NCBI GenBank assembly: GCA_025174535.1
Contig: JALBUN010000045.1
Location: 3,286,001 to 3,350,000, forward strand
Direction: 5' to 3'
Length of the DNA: 64,000 nucleotides
Source of the DNA: Cantharellus purpuraceus
Lineage: Eukaryota > Basidiomycota > Agaricomycetes > Cantharellales > Hydnaceae
In this document: positions 22,672 to 33,911 of the stretch, piece by piece
How positions within the stretch are numbered: position 1 is the first letter of the stretch
Layout of the letters: each line of letters opens with the position of its first letter
Made by a program: the position numbers and the translations under genes
Notes under the pieces: model-generated
Told to the model about the DNA's origin: nothing
Database searches by the model: none
What the model saw: only the letters and a program-made list of their open reading frames with translations

Positions 22672-22937
22672 TCAAGTGGCTTACATTGGTGGGCTACGGG
22701 GGCTAGTACGAGTACGGATACTCGGGGGTGACGAAAGGAATTATAATGGGAGTATAATACTAATTAGCATTAGGAATTCAGGCGAACGAGAGCAACATGA
22801 AAACAAAAGCAACGAGATTAAGACATTCACAAGTGTCAGATACTGCTCGACCACAAAGCATCACGAGAACCACCTCTACTGGATCCTTCGCGGCTAGACC
22901 CGCCACGATTGGATGTGCTACGACTTTGATGATCGTG

Positions 22938-23600
22938 TCATCCAACCTGTCCTCGATCTCCATCGTCAATCGAAACTGTTTGAAAAGCGCTGGCAGTGTG
23001 TGTGCGCATGTGGCGCTGCATCTCACCCGCATACAGAAACCGTCGGCCACAGCCAGGATGTGTACATGATAATGGTCGTTTACTCGAGTGTCTGCGTGAA
23101 TGAATTCTCAATGCCTGACGGTCCAAGTACCGTTTCCCACACTCAGCGCATATATGTTTCCGTGCTGGATCTGAGGGACGCAAACGCGGTGTTGATGCTG
23201 ATGGATTAAGGTCGTCATGTGCCGAAGATGCTTGATATACAAGGCCTTGGTCCGGTGAATAGTTCAAGAGATGGTACGAGTGCGCAGGAGGGTGGGACTG
23301 AGAAGTGGTGGCATGTGCATGTGAACTACTGCTACTTAAAGAAGGGTAAGTGTTGCTGCGAGAGGAATGCCTTGAATATTGTGTCATTGGATTCGATTCT
23401 TGAGAGTGCTCATGAACATTGGGGGTTGGCTGGGTCCTTCGGTCACCAGACAACCCTTGATGTGACAGACGGGGTGTGAATGTCTGGTGGAGGACATCGC
23501 CTAGGACTTCATGTAGAGGTGGCAATCTGCGATGTCCGTGAGAGGTGGTGCCGCGATGGTCAGGACCCCCCGCATAGGGATCGAAGACCTCCTTCGACAT
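22938..23600 (-). CDS. C2H2 zinc-finger transcription factor, 220 aa
   Basis: Single-exon ORF with ATG at 23,600 and a TATA box about 135 bp upstream. The N-terminal 140 residues are low-complexity Ser/His/Pro. Two adjacent C2H2 fingers follow: C151-X2-C154-X12-H167-X3-H171 (AECGKRYLDRQALRIHSRRH region) and C179-X4-C184-X12-H197-X3-H201 (HPGCGRRFLYAGEMQRHM region). The short linker SSKRPLS joins them, and about 19 residues follow the second finger. The layout fits fungal DNA-binding regulators with two C-terminal fingers; targets cannot be inferred. No frameshift or stop is present, and composition is host-like. Confidence 0.8.
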   Translation of the reverse strand: MSKEVFDPYAGGPDHRGTTSHGHRRLPPLHEVLGDVLHQTFTPRLSHQGLSGDRRTQPTPNVHEHSQESNPMTQYSRHSSRSNTYPSLSSSSSHAHATTSQSHPPAHSYHLLNYSPDQGLVYQASSAHDDLNPSASTPRLRPSDPARKHICAECGKRYLDRQALRIHSRRHSSKRPLSCTHPGCGRRFLYAGEMQRHMRTHTASAFQTVSIDDGDRGQVG

Positions 23601-23733
23601 CAGAGGAAGAGTAAGAGATTCTAAGGTATGGGGGAGATGGTGTAAAGAACAAAAATGCGCTTTTGCGAAGTAGACGAGTGATCTGAGGCGTTCGCGACTA
23701 TCGAGCGCGAGAAGTGAGGAGTTGAGAAAGAGA

Positions 23734-23745
23734 CATTTATATACT
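23734..23745 (-). promoter_or_regulatory. TATA box upstream of the C2H2 gene
   Basis: AGTATATAAATG on the minus strand, about 135 bp upstream of the ATG at 23,600, in otherwise GC-balanced DNA. Confidence 0.45.
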
Positions 23746-23759
23746 AATGAACTGAGGGA

Positions 23760-25960
23760 TGTGGAACGTGCGGAACGTGGATGTGGAAATGGAATGCGCG
23801 TGTAGAACAGATAGTTGAATCACCTGCCTTCTCTAGAGAAGCCAAACAAAGCTTTGTTCGTGTTGGAAGGAACGCGATTGCGTGTTCTGTGGTCCATGGA
23901 AGTCCACATGCTTACACAGTTAGTTGCAGTTGCACTAACCGTTTATGGATATGGCGCCGAACAGGTATATAATGATAGAAAATTTTCTTAGTAGAGTTTT
24001 CCCTCAGTCTTCGTACTATCGAGACTGAGTCTCTCATTTCATAGCTTCCTCTATGCTTAACTATTTCAACATACGCGCACAAGTCACGTGTTCATCTTAA
24101 CCTTCAACAATAATGTAGCCATACGCTAGAGAGAGTCAGGGGAAACGTCACCTATCGCAAGGTGTGCCTACTTCCCAAGTCATGAGTTCAGGAACTGTCT
24201 GACGATAAAGTCCCATAGGAAAGAACGAGAAGTTCTGTCGTGAAGTATAACAGGGTGGAAGCTAAACGAAAGAGACACTATGAAAGAGTGTTAAAATAGT
24301 ATTTAAGTGATGAGGGAGCAACTGCAATATGTTTCAAGTGTGCAATATATTCTCTTATAAAACCTGCTCGGCAATATCTCTCCATAAGCAGTTAGTGCCA
24401 TAGCAGTCAGCGGTAAAATTGTGGACCGCCTCCAACATGGTCACTGTTCAATACTGTCATCAACTAGACGTCAGAGAAATTAGAAAAACGGCTATGGCTG
24501 GGCATCCACATCCGTCCATGGATGGATGTAAATAGGGTCCCTCGCCTGGCATACCAGCGAGCCGCATCACGTAGTGGCGACATGGATGTGGTGCTCATGA
24601 GGTTGCTGAGGGGACCCTACTGCAAAGATGTGAGCCAGCGAGAGAAGTAGACAGGAGTGGAAGTGTTACGTGTCACGAGTGACAACCAGAAGGGACGTGA
24701 TGGTAGCGGCCAAGCGCATCATGGTGTCCGCCGGAGAGACGGTGAAGTGGTGGGAGCGGTCAGCAGGGGAGGAGGAATGGCGGAGACGGTGGGGACGGTA
24801 GATGGAACGGCAAGGGACGGAGTGTAAGCTCCATTCGCATCGTCAACGTTTTCCTCGGCATCTTCGTCACACCTCACTTCGTATCATTTGACCATCCCCA
24901 TCCCATGCTATTCAATCGGAAGTTTCATCCATAATATCGTGATGAACACAGCGCCAAAATATGGCTGTGCGCAAGGACTCTCATTTGAGATCGACAGCCT
25001 CTGTGCATGAGCCTGCTGGCTTTCCCTCTTTCACACAGGCAAGGATTAGAGTTCTCAACTAAAGTGATGTCATCAGTCGTTGGAGACAAACCCAGGGAGT
25101 GGGCCTTGCGTAGTCTTGTAATGAGCTTGCTGTTCCACACCATGCCACGCCACATCTTTAACAAGGTTCAGGCAGCGTAAGAGGGCAGTTATCTACGCTG
25201 AACTCGAAGACGCAGGTAGATTGTTGATAAAATTTCCCTTGATTATCTAATCTCTCTACAAACATTGTGTAATTACAGAGTTCGTGCGCATAGTGTCTAG
25301 CGCCTGGACGGTGACTACGCTCGTCCATAATAACACAGGATACGTTCCTTCTCAGTTTTCATCAAGGCCAGTATATCTTCATCAGACGACATTCCGACTC
25401 ACTTGCCTGTATAGGTCCACGAACAGTATCAATCACTGGTAGGCCAGTTAGAACTCTACCAAAGCGCTATCCACGAATACTATTTGCAGTGAGGCAGTTT
25501 TGACTATATCTGATTTCCCATCATCCGCACTGCCGGGGATGGGTCCAACGGCGCCAAAAGCGTGTGGGAGCCAGGCACGCGGGCTCTTTTCACTCATCCC
25601 TATACCTCAAGTGAAGACTCAGGCATGAATGTGTTCATGCATTTGACGCCGACCAGGCACAAATGCTTCCCCTATTTGTGAATAATATGGGCACGCAGCC
25701 TGCACTGGACACATCATATATTCTTGGGTATGGCTTGCGAGTGAACTCAACGCAGGCGAATCGGGGTGGGCACATTCGAAATCGACCTCACAACAAGAGG
25801 TTTTACTGCTAATCGTTCCCAGAACGTCACGGCAACGACCGCCGATCGCATCGTGTACATATGCACCTACTTCCGGTCAATACCTCCATCGATGAAGCAG
25901 CTCAAATGCTAAAGCATTAAAAGATTGGCAGCCAACTATCCTACATCACGTTAACGTCTG
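23760..25960. other. 2.2-kb spacer without a recognisable gene
   Basis: Short ORFs only, none with domain signatures or consistent splice sites. No similarity to the repeat families in the window was noticed. Confidence 0.4.
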
Positions 25961-26918
25961 CTAATCCCCCCTCTCTATCAGAGCCTGCCACCCAAGCCTA
26001 TGAGTCGCCTCGTCAGAAAGTCTCCAAACTTCCTCTTCGGAAAAGACGTCCTGGCAATTATAGTGCAGGTGGCGTCGGAAATGCTCCATCCGAGAGAATG
26101 TTTTGAGGCAGCCTGCCGGACATGTCAGACCAACCACCGGCTTGTTTTTTGACCTAGTGCTCTTCACGCCCTGTACTTTTTGCTCCTCATGTTGCTGCAT
26201 CTTATGCGTTTCAAAAGAGGCATGGAATGATGCCCAATGTTTTTGAAAGTTGCGGGAGATGGTACGGCCGCAGACCTGGCCATTGGCGTCGACAACACCA
26301 CATTGTCGGACCTTGGGAGAGCGTGGACGTCTTTTCGACGACGCTTTCCTCGATGGGCCTTTTTTCGTTACGTCTTGGGTGAGAGAGCGTGCCGCTGGTG
26401 CGGCCGGTGACGGTTTCGAATTCGAGGCTACCGGCCACTGCCCCGGGGTCGGTTCATCATGCCATGGGGCTGATGATGACGCAGCTGGGTATCCACCCTG
26501 CTGCGCATACCCAGCATTCGCCGGCTGTGGGGGTGTCGTGGAGTTCCATGTCATCCCCTGGTTGTGAACAAGATGGTAACAAGCCATCGCTCTTGTACAC
26601 GTTGAATCTTATCCGTGTGATGCTTCACAGCACTGACGCACTAATGAGTTCATAGGAAAGTCCACGAAACATGATGAAACACCCACGTTGATAAGTCTTC
26701 AACACGACGATCTAGGGCCCGCTGGGGACTGTGCCGCTTACCGTTCTCAGCCATGGAGCATTGGTGTCAACACGAGAGTGGGGAAGGGCGCGGCCTGAGT
26801 CTGACGGTGCTGCTGCAGACGCTAAAGAGGGAGATGAATGAGACGACGATCGACGTTTGAAGGTGTTACGCAATGTATTGCGAAAGGGTGTAGGCTTGCC
26901 ATGGGCCTTGTTGAACAT
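25961..26918 (-). CDS. Two-exon zinc-finger protein, 257 aa
   Basis: Exon 1 is 26,918-26,742 (ATG to ...APWLRT). A GTAAGC...CAG intron occupies 26,741-26,558, and exon 2 is 26,557-25,961 (GMTWNSTTPP... to ALIERGD). The junction keeps frame and gives 257 residues. The N-terminal half is Ser/Pro-rich with a basic stretch (KASSKRRPRSPK) that could be a nuclear localisation signal. Two zinc-binding modules follow: C145-X9-C155-X10-H166-X4-H171, and a C2HC-type C205-X3-C209-X12-H222-X4-C227. The start is chosen because the exon 1 ATG opens a basic MFNKAHGKPTPFRNTLRNTF N-terminus and the splice is in frame. It is probably a DNA-binding regulator; no closer family is recognised. Confidence 0.7.
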
Positions 26919-28018
26919 CAGAAGCAGTCGCTATCGAAAACGCTCCAGTGTGCAGATTCTTATACTAGATATGATCACTGCCCTAAGATCTCAGCTTGCC
27001 GCATCACCTGGGGTCCTCACCCTGCCTAATCTACTTAGAAGTGGCTGCCAGCCTGTAGTTGTCAAAGTCGAGTGTGTGCTGCAAAACTAATGGATCAAAC
27101 TAGAAAGACCAAGGGGAGGGCCAGTGCATGTAGAATTCTGAGTGAAATTGTGATGAGGGATAAGTAAATAGACAGGGCTCCCATTTATGTAAGGCTAACG
27201 AAAACTGGAGGCACCACCCTTACCAGTGCTAACAAGTTTATGACGATAGGGTCAAGACAGCGATAGAACGGTTGTGGCGATTGCAAGAACGATGGCGGCG
27301 CGCAAAGTCAGATGACCTAGACGATCACCTGATGTGCTAGTCACATGACGAAGGTCTGGGCCCATGACTAATGGCTGCTCCGCCACGGCCGGTGGCCATG
27401 GTCACTTTCCCAGTGCCTGCGATATTCTCAACGCTATAGTATATTTCAGAACCCTGATTTCCAGTACTATTATTGTTACTCTAAAAATACAGCACTCATC
27501 TCTTGTGGTGTATATAGCACTGAAAATCTCAGCGCCTTCGTTTTTTTATGCAGTAAGTCCCCGTGAGTGTATTATCCGCGGGTGGCTTGCGTACTGATTG
27601 AATTTGCTTCGGAACGAGGGCGGTCGGTTCACGGTACGCTGATCACCTGTGGTGAGAGTGCCGTTTGTAACGTCAGTGTGATGCTGCCGCTTGTTAAATG
27701 CGTGCATAGTGGCAGAGTGATTGGCTCATTCATCCTGAGAAATTTGAACGCAACGTGATTTGTTTGCTTCGACCGGTACCCGGTCCGATATACAATGTAT
27801 AACTGCCAAGCTTGAGCTGCCTCCAAATTGAACATAAATAGTCGTGGCCATGTTAAATCAATTTCAAGTTCGACAAAAGTGGTTGCCAATCGAGATATAC
27901 GAAGAAAAGCGACATGGGTAAAACGGAGCCCATTTGTGATCCCAGTGGGATAATAAACAATGCCAATATGATAATAAAAAAAGACAACCGCACCCGGCTA
28001 GCCAAATGACCCATTTTT
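26919..28018. other. 1.1-kb spacer, no gene seen
   Basis: Between the zinc-finger gene's 5' end and the 3' end of the chloroperoxidase-like gene; only short ORFs. Confidence 0.4.
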
Positions 28019-29302
28019 CTACTCTATCACCACCGTCCGCACCTCGTTCCGCCTCTCGCGATACCGCCTCGCCTTCGCCATCAACTCTTGCACCCGCGCC
28101 GTGTTTTGATGTTCCCTCCACAGCCCCATCACACCCCCAGGCCTCCACCCCGCCGGCAACCGTTCCTCCTCCAGCCACTCCTTCAACACGCCCAGCGGCA
28201 CACTGGGGGAGTCCCCGTACACATCGCGCCCCAGCACGGCAACGGCTAACGCACACTCTGCGTCAGAGATGTGCGTGAGGTGGGCGGGGCTGAGTCCTGT
28301 GGTGGCGGTGCGGCGGAGGCGGGCGCGGGCGACGTCGGCGAGGGTGAAGTGCGTGCCGGAGGCGGAGTCAGCGAGGAGGGCGCGGATGAGGGTGCGGGAG
28401 GGGCGGATGGGCGCCGTGAGCCGGGAGGAGTCGGGGGTGCGGGATTTGGATCTGGGGTGGGGCTGGGGGGGATGCGCGTTGGGCCGGCCTGCGAGATGGT
28501 GTTTTACGAAGGAGGGGAGGGGGAGGAGGGAGAGGGAGAAGGCAGGACGGGGGGGTTCAGCGAGTGTGGGATCGGCGGATATGGCGGTGGAGGAGGAGGA
28601 GGAGACGGAGCGCGAGCGCGCGCAGACACTGGGGCTCTGCGCGTCCTGCTCGTCATAGTCGGCATGTGTCAGCGACGAGTTGTGCTCGAGGACGTTGTGC
28701 ACGGCGAGGTCTTCGAGGTCGATGCGGGGCCAGAGCCAGCCGCGCCCGACGCCGCCCAAACGGAGGAGAATGAAGGAGCCGATGGTGAAGGCGAGCGCGA
28801 GAGCCCAGGAGACGTTGTAGCACTCGCGGATGGCGCGGATGATGGACCACATGGAGAGGTCGCGGCCGTCGCGGGGGAGGTAGCCGTGGTTGGCGGCGAC
28901 GTTGAGCGCAGGACAGGGCGAGCGCGAGTCGTGCCGCGAAGGGCGACGCCATGGATGTGCGGGGTCGGCGCCCGCCGCACCGTCCTCCTCGAGCACATCC
29001 TGGAGCATGTCGGTGTCGGTGCCAGCGCCGGGAAGACCTGCGAGGTGGCCTTTGCTCCTGCGGCGGATGAAGGGGGGCATGCCGCCGTTGGCGGGTGTGC
29101 TGCTGACGGGGACAGTGGAGGGCCGCCAGTGACGGAGGAGAATGTCGTCATTGGCAAAGTAGCCGTCGGGACTGTGTCGCGCGGCAGAGTGGGCGGGTCC
29201 GATTTTGCTGCGCTCGCGCAGTGTACGGAGGGTGTCAAGAGGTGTCATTGTTGTTGTCATTGTCGTCGTCGTCGTCCGCAGCGAGGGCGGCGTCGGTAGC
29301 AT
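28019..29302 (-). CDS. Chloroperoxidase / unspecific-peroxygenase-family haem-thiolate protein
   Basis: A continuous minus-strand frame ends at 28,019. I place the start at ATG 29,302 (MLPTPPSLRTTTTTM), giving 427 aa, because a TATA-like element lies 45-54 bp upstream and the leader is CT-rich; ATG 29,248 is an alternative. The haem-thiolate motif PCPALNVAANHGYLPRDGR is at about residues 129-147, with Cys130 the expected proximal ligand. HNVLEHNSSLTHAD (about 202-215) corresponds to the distal acid-His region of peroxidase family 2. Known members use H2O2 to halogenate or oxygenate substrates and are normally secreted. This one has no N-terminal signal peptide. Instead it has a hydrophobic stretch (ALALAFTIGSFILLRL) at about 167-182 between the two motifs, plus a long Arg/Ser/Pro-rich insertion, so it may be membrane-linked or atypical. 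Confidence 0.75.
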   Translation of the reverse strand: MLPTPPSLRTTTTTMTTTMTPLDTLRTLRERSKIGPAHSAARHSPDGYFANDDILLRHWRPSTVPVSSTPANGGMPPFIRRRSKGHLAGLPGAGTDTDMLQDVLEEDGAAGADPAHPWRRPSRHDSRSPCPALNVAANHGYLPRDGRDLSMWSIIRAIRECYNVSWALALAFTIGSFILLRLGGVGRGWLWPRIDLEDLAVHNVLEHNSSLTHADYDEQDAQSPSVCARSRSVSSSSSTAISADPTLAEPPRPAFSLSLLPLPSFVKHHLAGRPNAHPPQPHPRSKSRTPDSSRLTAPIRPSRTLIRALLADSASGTHFTLADVARARLRRTATTGLSPAHLTHISDAECALAVAVLGRDVYGDSPSVPLGVLKEWLEEERLPAGWRPGGVMGLWREHQNTARVQELMAKARRYRERRNEVRTVVIE

Positions 29303-29346
29303 CGAGGGGAAGAGAGAGAGAGAGGGGGGGGAGGAGAAGAAAAGAG

Positions 29347-29356
29347 GAATATATAA
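29347..29356 (-). promoter_or_regulatory. TATA-like element of the peroxidase gene
   Basis: TTATATATTC on the minus strand, followed by a pyrimidine-rich tract of about 40 nt up to the ATG at 29,302. Confidence 0.4.
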
Positions 29357-29609
29357 GTAATAGAGCGCACAGCAAGGCACTGATAACCAATGGTGCTGGC
29401 AGCAGCGGAAGATTGGGAACCGAGAGCTCGGGCGGTGACAGACCGAATTCCTTGATACCAAGGCGCGCGTCTCTTTCGTGCAGTGCCCAGGTTATTAGCA
29501 TTTGGGTTAGTGAATTCCCTGATCAAGTCGCGCATTTCTTTCGTGCGGTGTTGTTATCGACCCAGGTTATTAGCATTTGGTTAGTGAGCTCATTTCAATA
29601 TTAAAATGA

Positions 29610-29900
29610 CCGTCTCCGACCCAGGGTTGGAGATTAATATCGACGCGGTATGATCGCTTTGCCCTGCACGTACATCAATAAATTGCCGGTCAATACAACA
29701 GCCACATTTTGAGACGGTCGCAATATTCGCCGTCACACACTACATTGAAAGGATCTTCACTAACCCAGGGTTGGAGGATAATATCGACGCGGTGATCAAC
29801 TGCATGGATGCTTTGCCCTGCACGTACATCAAAAAGTTTCCGGTCAACACAACAGCCGCGTTTGAGGCGGTCGCAATAGTCACCGCCATACACTTGCCTT
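29610..29900. repeat. Diverged tandem duplication (about 135-bp units)
   Basis: Two copies of a block containing taatatcgacgcggt, tttgccctgcacgtacatca, ccggtcaa and gcggtcgcaata lie at about 29,625-29,740 and 29,775-29,890. They differ by point changes and a small indel. No coding role seen. Confidence 0.6.
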
Positions 29901-32900
29901 GTCTTCCTCTAGATGACAGATCGCCGTCTACATCACACGGCGGTACACTTTCACGCCGAGTGAGTCACTTTACACGCTCTCAATTATCAGGCGACTCTCG
30001 ACCTGCCCCCTGGTGTTTGGCTCTACGCTTCGAGCTTCGAGGGTCACGCCTCGTGCCTGCCACCTCACGCTTCTCAGCCAGCCATGCCCAAACCATCGAA
30101 ACCTGGGACACATGACATGTATACCTTCACACCCCTCAGTCAGCACTCGGACTGCCTGTGTTCTCGTCGTGGCGCTATATTACTAAATGCACATTTCCAC
30201 ACAAGTCCAACTCAGATCTCGGAAATACCCCGTCGAGCTGAACGTCCAGTCACACTACCTGCACCTCAATTAGTCGTCAGTCACGCCCAGGCAGTCTATT
30301 GTCGAGCTGAACGTCGCCTCCTGCTTATCCTTCTTGGCTACCTGCACCTTTCGATTGTTCGTCGGCCCCGCCCAGGTGTCGCAAGTCCACATCTACTTCC
30401 TGCTTATCTTCTTTTGTGCTCCTGCTTCTCCATACATCCTCAACTTGGCTTCATGCGTGAGGTGGGCTTATAGCACTCTAGACGCCATTCATTTAGAAGC
30501 ATGGACGCACGATCCGGCGTTCACAGCTTACACACCCCGGAGCGGCTCTCCGAACTCAGCACTGACTGCTCGTAAATACCCCCTCCCCCCTCTTGTCCTT
30601 CAATACGCAACACGGCACAAACTGACCTGGTCTCAACGTCGCCGTTTGGTGTCTCGGATGAGACTCTGCTGCGCGGTACTACGATGCAGACGCATGGCAC
30701 TCTCGCGTCACGCGGGTGGCCTTGGTGCGTCGGCATCCCTGCACTGACCCGAGCTCTTTCGAGGACCAACAGACGTGCCAGTAGGTCCCCCGCTTACTTA
30801 TACCTGCACATAGCCTTGTAGAGCTGCCAATGACACGCACTAATGCTCGTATGTATGTGGCATGCTTGTGTGGTGCGTACCACCGTGCACCGGGTTGCCC
30901 CTCCAGAACTCCTTTCAGGTTCCTCAGGTACATTCGAAAAGTCTTCGGAATGCGGTGCGGATACGCGATCACTGGGAGGGATCATACCTTCTTACCCCGC
31001 AGTGGCCACTGGCTAGCACGGATCCCGTGTTAGTGATCGTGTTCGCTCCGTGCTCCGTATGGTTATATGCTACATGCATCTTATTATTGTTCGTCGGGAG
31101 CCGGGTGCACCCATAAACCATCACGGATGCACTCCAAGTTTGTCGCCGATCGTCTGCTTCTACTGCGTGATTCCTGCCTGTTTGGTTGAGCTCCTGCTTC
31201 GCCATACATCCCCCATTAGCTCCAAGTTGCCAGTGATGGCCTGGATGGGCTCGCACCAACCTAAACCCCACACCCCATACTGTGTGGACACTCTGAATAG
31301 AAGCACATACACACGCACGATCCAACCTTTACATTGTCACACCCTGGAGCGGCTCTAGGCCCAGCCACGATGCAGATGCATGATATTTGACATCCCCACA
31401 CTGGCACGGGATCTCTGAAGATATGACAGGCGTGGGTTCATTTCTTCAAGTTGCTTATACCTGTAGTTCTGCCGGGCTTGCAGAGCTGAGGTCTTCTTAT
31501 TTGTGGTGCGCACCACCACCCGCCGGCTTGCAACTCCGGATTCCTTCAAGATTTTCAGGTACATTTTACAGCCTTCGGAATGCTGTGCGTGATCATTGGG
31601 GAGGATATGGACCTTGTGGTGCGGACTGGCAGCATGTCATGTCATGTTTCTTTCCTGTCACCGCTCCACCTCATACGCCCAACTCCGAGGCGCCACGCAA
31701 ACCGAGATGTTGTCGGACTGCACGGCCTCCGGAGATGGGGACAGACGAAAACGTTCATAGTAGCCACACAACATACACAAAAGAGTCCGCCAGTTTTGCG
31801 CGCTATTGGACGGCTGCATCAGCCCGGCATACTTATTCCGGAGCAGATGGGGACCAGTGTTTGCGCTCCGAGGATGTGGCCAATCGATCGATCGATTCTC
31901 CGATCGTGACGTGCGCCTATCCCCCGGAGTGACAGAGTCTGACAGAGCTCTGCCTGCCTGTCCGTGCACTGTGATCGGCGTGTGTATGCCGGTACTATGG
32001 GAAACATGGAGAGTAGGGAAGACGTCTACCAGGGCGACGGCGGGGGCATCGTGTCGTGGGCCGTGTCATGGGACATTGTTGTGTCACGGGTCAGGTGTTT
32101 AGGAGAGGAGTGGCTGCACGCACGGGCCAGTGGCTGTCATGGGGGCGCATGCGGGGAAAAGGGACGTGCACGATCATAGCACAGCTCCTCATTGGCAGCA
32201 CGGAGCATCCGGGCACGTGGGGAGAGCGAGGGGGAAGAAAGGGAGACAGGGAAGGGGGGGGTCCCACTGTATAAAAGGAGAGACATCCATCCAATGCACA
32301 TCTCCTTGCAGCCGTGTGTCCACCCAACTCTGGAGATGGCACGATACGCTCGGGCTTTAGACACGATGTGCTGTGTCTGACGTTCGATTTGGTGCGCACC
32401 ACGCCGGTGTCGCCGTTGTTGCGTCCCGGTGCTGCTTGTGTGTATCCCAGCCGCCAGCCTACCGAACCCCCAGCATCCTTCCCTTCTTGTAGAGGAGACG
32501 CATTATGCGTCGCCCCCGGGGGTGTGAGGACGGGTAATAGTAGTGTAGACGCTCTGCGGCTGGATAACGCAGGGGGCAGTAGTGATGCTGATGACGCTGA
32601 TGATGATGTTGGGGCGCGCTGTGGGAGTTTCGATGAGGAGGACGAGGTTGTTGCTCGTCCGTCTCACTCCTGAAATGCCCTGGCCGCTTAGAAAGAGAGG
32701 GGAGGGGGTGACTGGTGATCTCCATCACATTACCGAATATGTGGACCGAACTGTTAGCTCTCGATATCGCTAGAGATTAACGTCAATTTTATTGCTAGTG
32801 GGATTGAAGGTGGATTTTTTAGTAAATGAAAAACCTTCATCGACGCTAGAGATGGAATTGCAAGCATCGCCAGCTCTGTTGAAAAATACGACTAGATGTA

Positions 32901-33321
32901 TGTCTTGGGCTCATCAAACTCTTGATTCATTCTCATCAGAACTATGAACTTACGTCGAATTATATGCTATGATCTCATATCCTCCAATTTGTGATATTCG
33001 CGCGCGCAAGCACGTTCGTCTGATGTAAAAATGAACGTTATGCCCTTTGTAGAAAGAGTGAACAGACAAGACTTTAACGCTTGATGCCTGCTTCCGACGG
33101 AACCGAGAACATTTCCGGCCCCACCCACATATTATAAAGGCACGCATGAAACGAACGCTCCCGTCACCACTACGCCAACTTCCTTCTGAAACCCGACGCG
33201 GGTTTCCGTGTGTCGAGAGAACTGTGAATCTGCCTGCGGTTGTTATCGTTGATGGAGCAATTACCTAGGCCGTATTACCTCCAACGTAGTCTAGGTAGAG
33301 GACACCCTGGGGAAAAGGATA
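29901..33321. other. 3.4-kb spacer with scattered diverged repeats, no gene seen
   Basis: Includes a diverged direct repeat at about 30,865-30,985 versus 31,500-31,610 (shared blocks tccagaactcc/ctccggattcc, caggtacatt, cttcggaatgc). A shorter repeat with cgagctgaacgtc lies at about 30,233 and 30,304. ORFs are many but carry no domain signatures. Confidence 0.4.
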
Positions 33322-33334
33322 TGTTAGTTGATGA

Positions 33335-33845
33335 TGTTGATACATGTTGACGATTGAAACACACAATGTCAGTAAGTGACTCGTTGTTAGTAACTCTAAC
33401 CCTAAGTGTGGTCTATCAGCATCAGAATCAACGGATGGTTGAATACATCTGTTGCGTACCCTAACGAAGGGGCGAGTATTTATAACATCAAGGGATCCGG
33501 TAATGAGAAGGATTCACAAGTATCGTGTGGTATAATATTAAATTCTAAAGAACCGTATAGTACAGTGATTTCTATCCTACTCCTTCGACGATAGTTAGCA
33601 GCCTCCCAGAGACACAGAGCGGCAGCTAGCGGAGATTTCTGCACGTTGCCGGGTCAGTCAACCTATCAGAATATAATAGTGTTGAGGATCGCTGAGAGAC
33701 CATGACAACCTCGGCCTGCCAACGCATCGGACCGATGGCCGCGATGGTTGCTTGGAAACGCGCACTAGATTACTATGGAGATCTTTATGTTTACTATAAG
33801 CACATGCATATTAGAATACACAACAACAATCGCACTATCTCTATA
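33335..33845 (+). mobile_element. Putative 5' LTR of copia element
   Basis: Lies directly 5' of a copia-type primer-binding site and gag. A TGTTGATACATG start at 33,335 (or TGTTAG at 33,322) is a guess; the right edge is fixed by the primer-binding site at 33,846. No second LTR of this type exists in the window because the element is truncated. Confidence 0.4.
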
Positions 33846-33858
33846 GGTTATGGGCCCC
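33846..33858 (+). promoter_or_regulatory. Copia primer-binding site (half-tRNA iMet type)
   Basis: GGTTATGGGCCCC is complementary to the anticodon-arm region of initiator methionine tRNA (GGGCCCAUAACC). This is the half-tRNA primer used by Drosophila copia and relatives. It lies 54 bp before the gag ATG. Confidence 0.7.
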
Positions 33859-33911
33859 GCTGCCTAACCTTATACCCACACCCAGCACCGTAACACAAAG
33901 ACATCGAATCC

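Noticed and set aside
28271..29299. 342-codon plus-strand ORF opposite the peroxidase gene
   Set aside because: GC-rich shadow composed of Gly/Glu/Ala/Arg runs; the minus strand has clear peroxidase motifs.
33380..33400. Telomere-like ctaaccctaa stretch
   Set aside because: A single unit and not an array; chance occurrence in the putative copia LTR.
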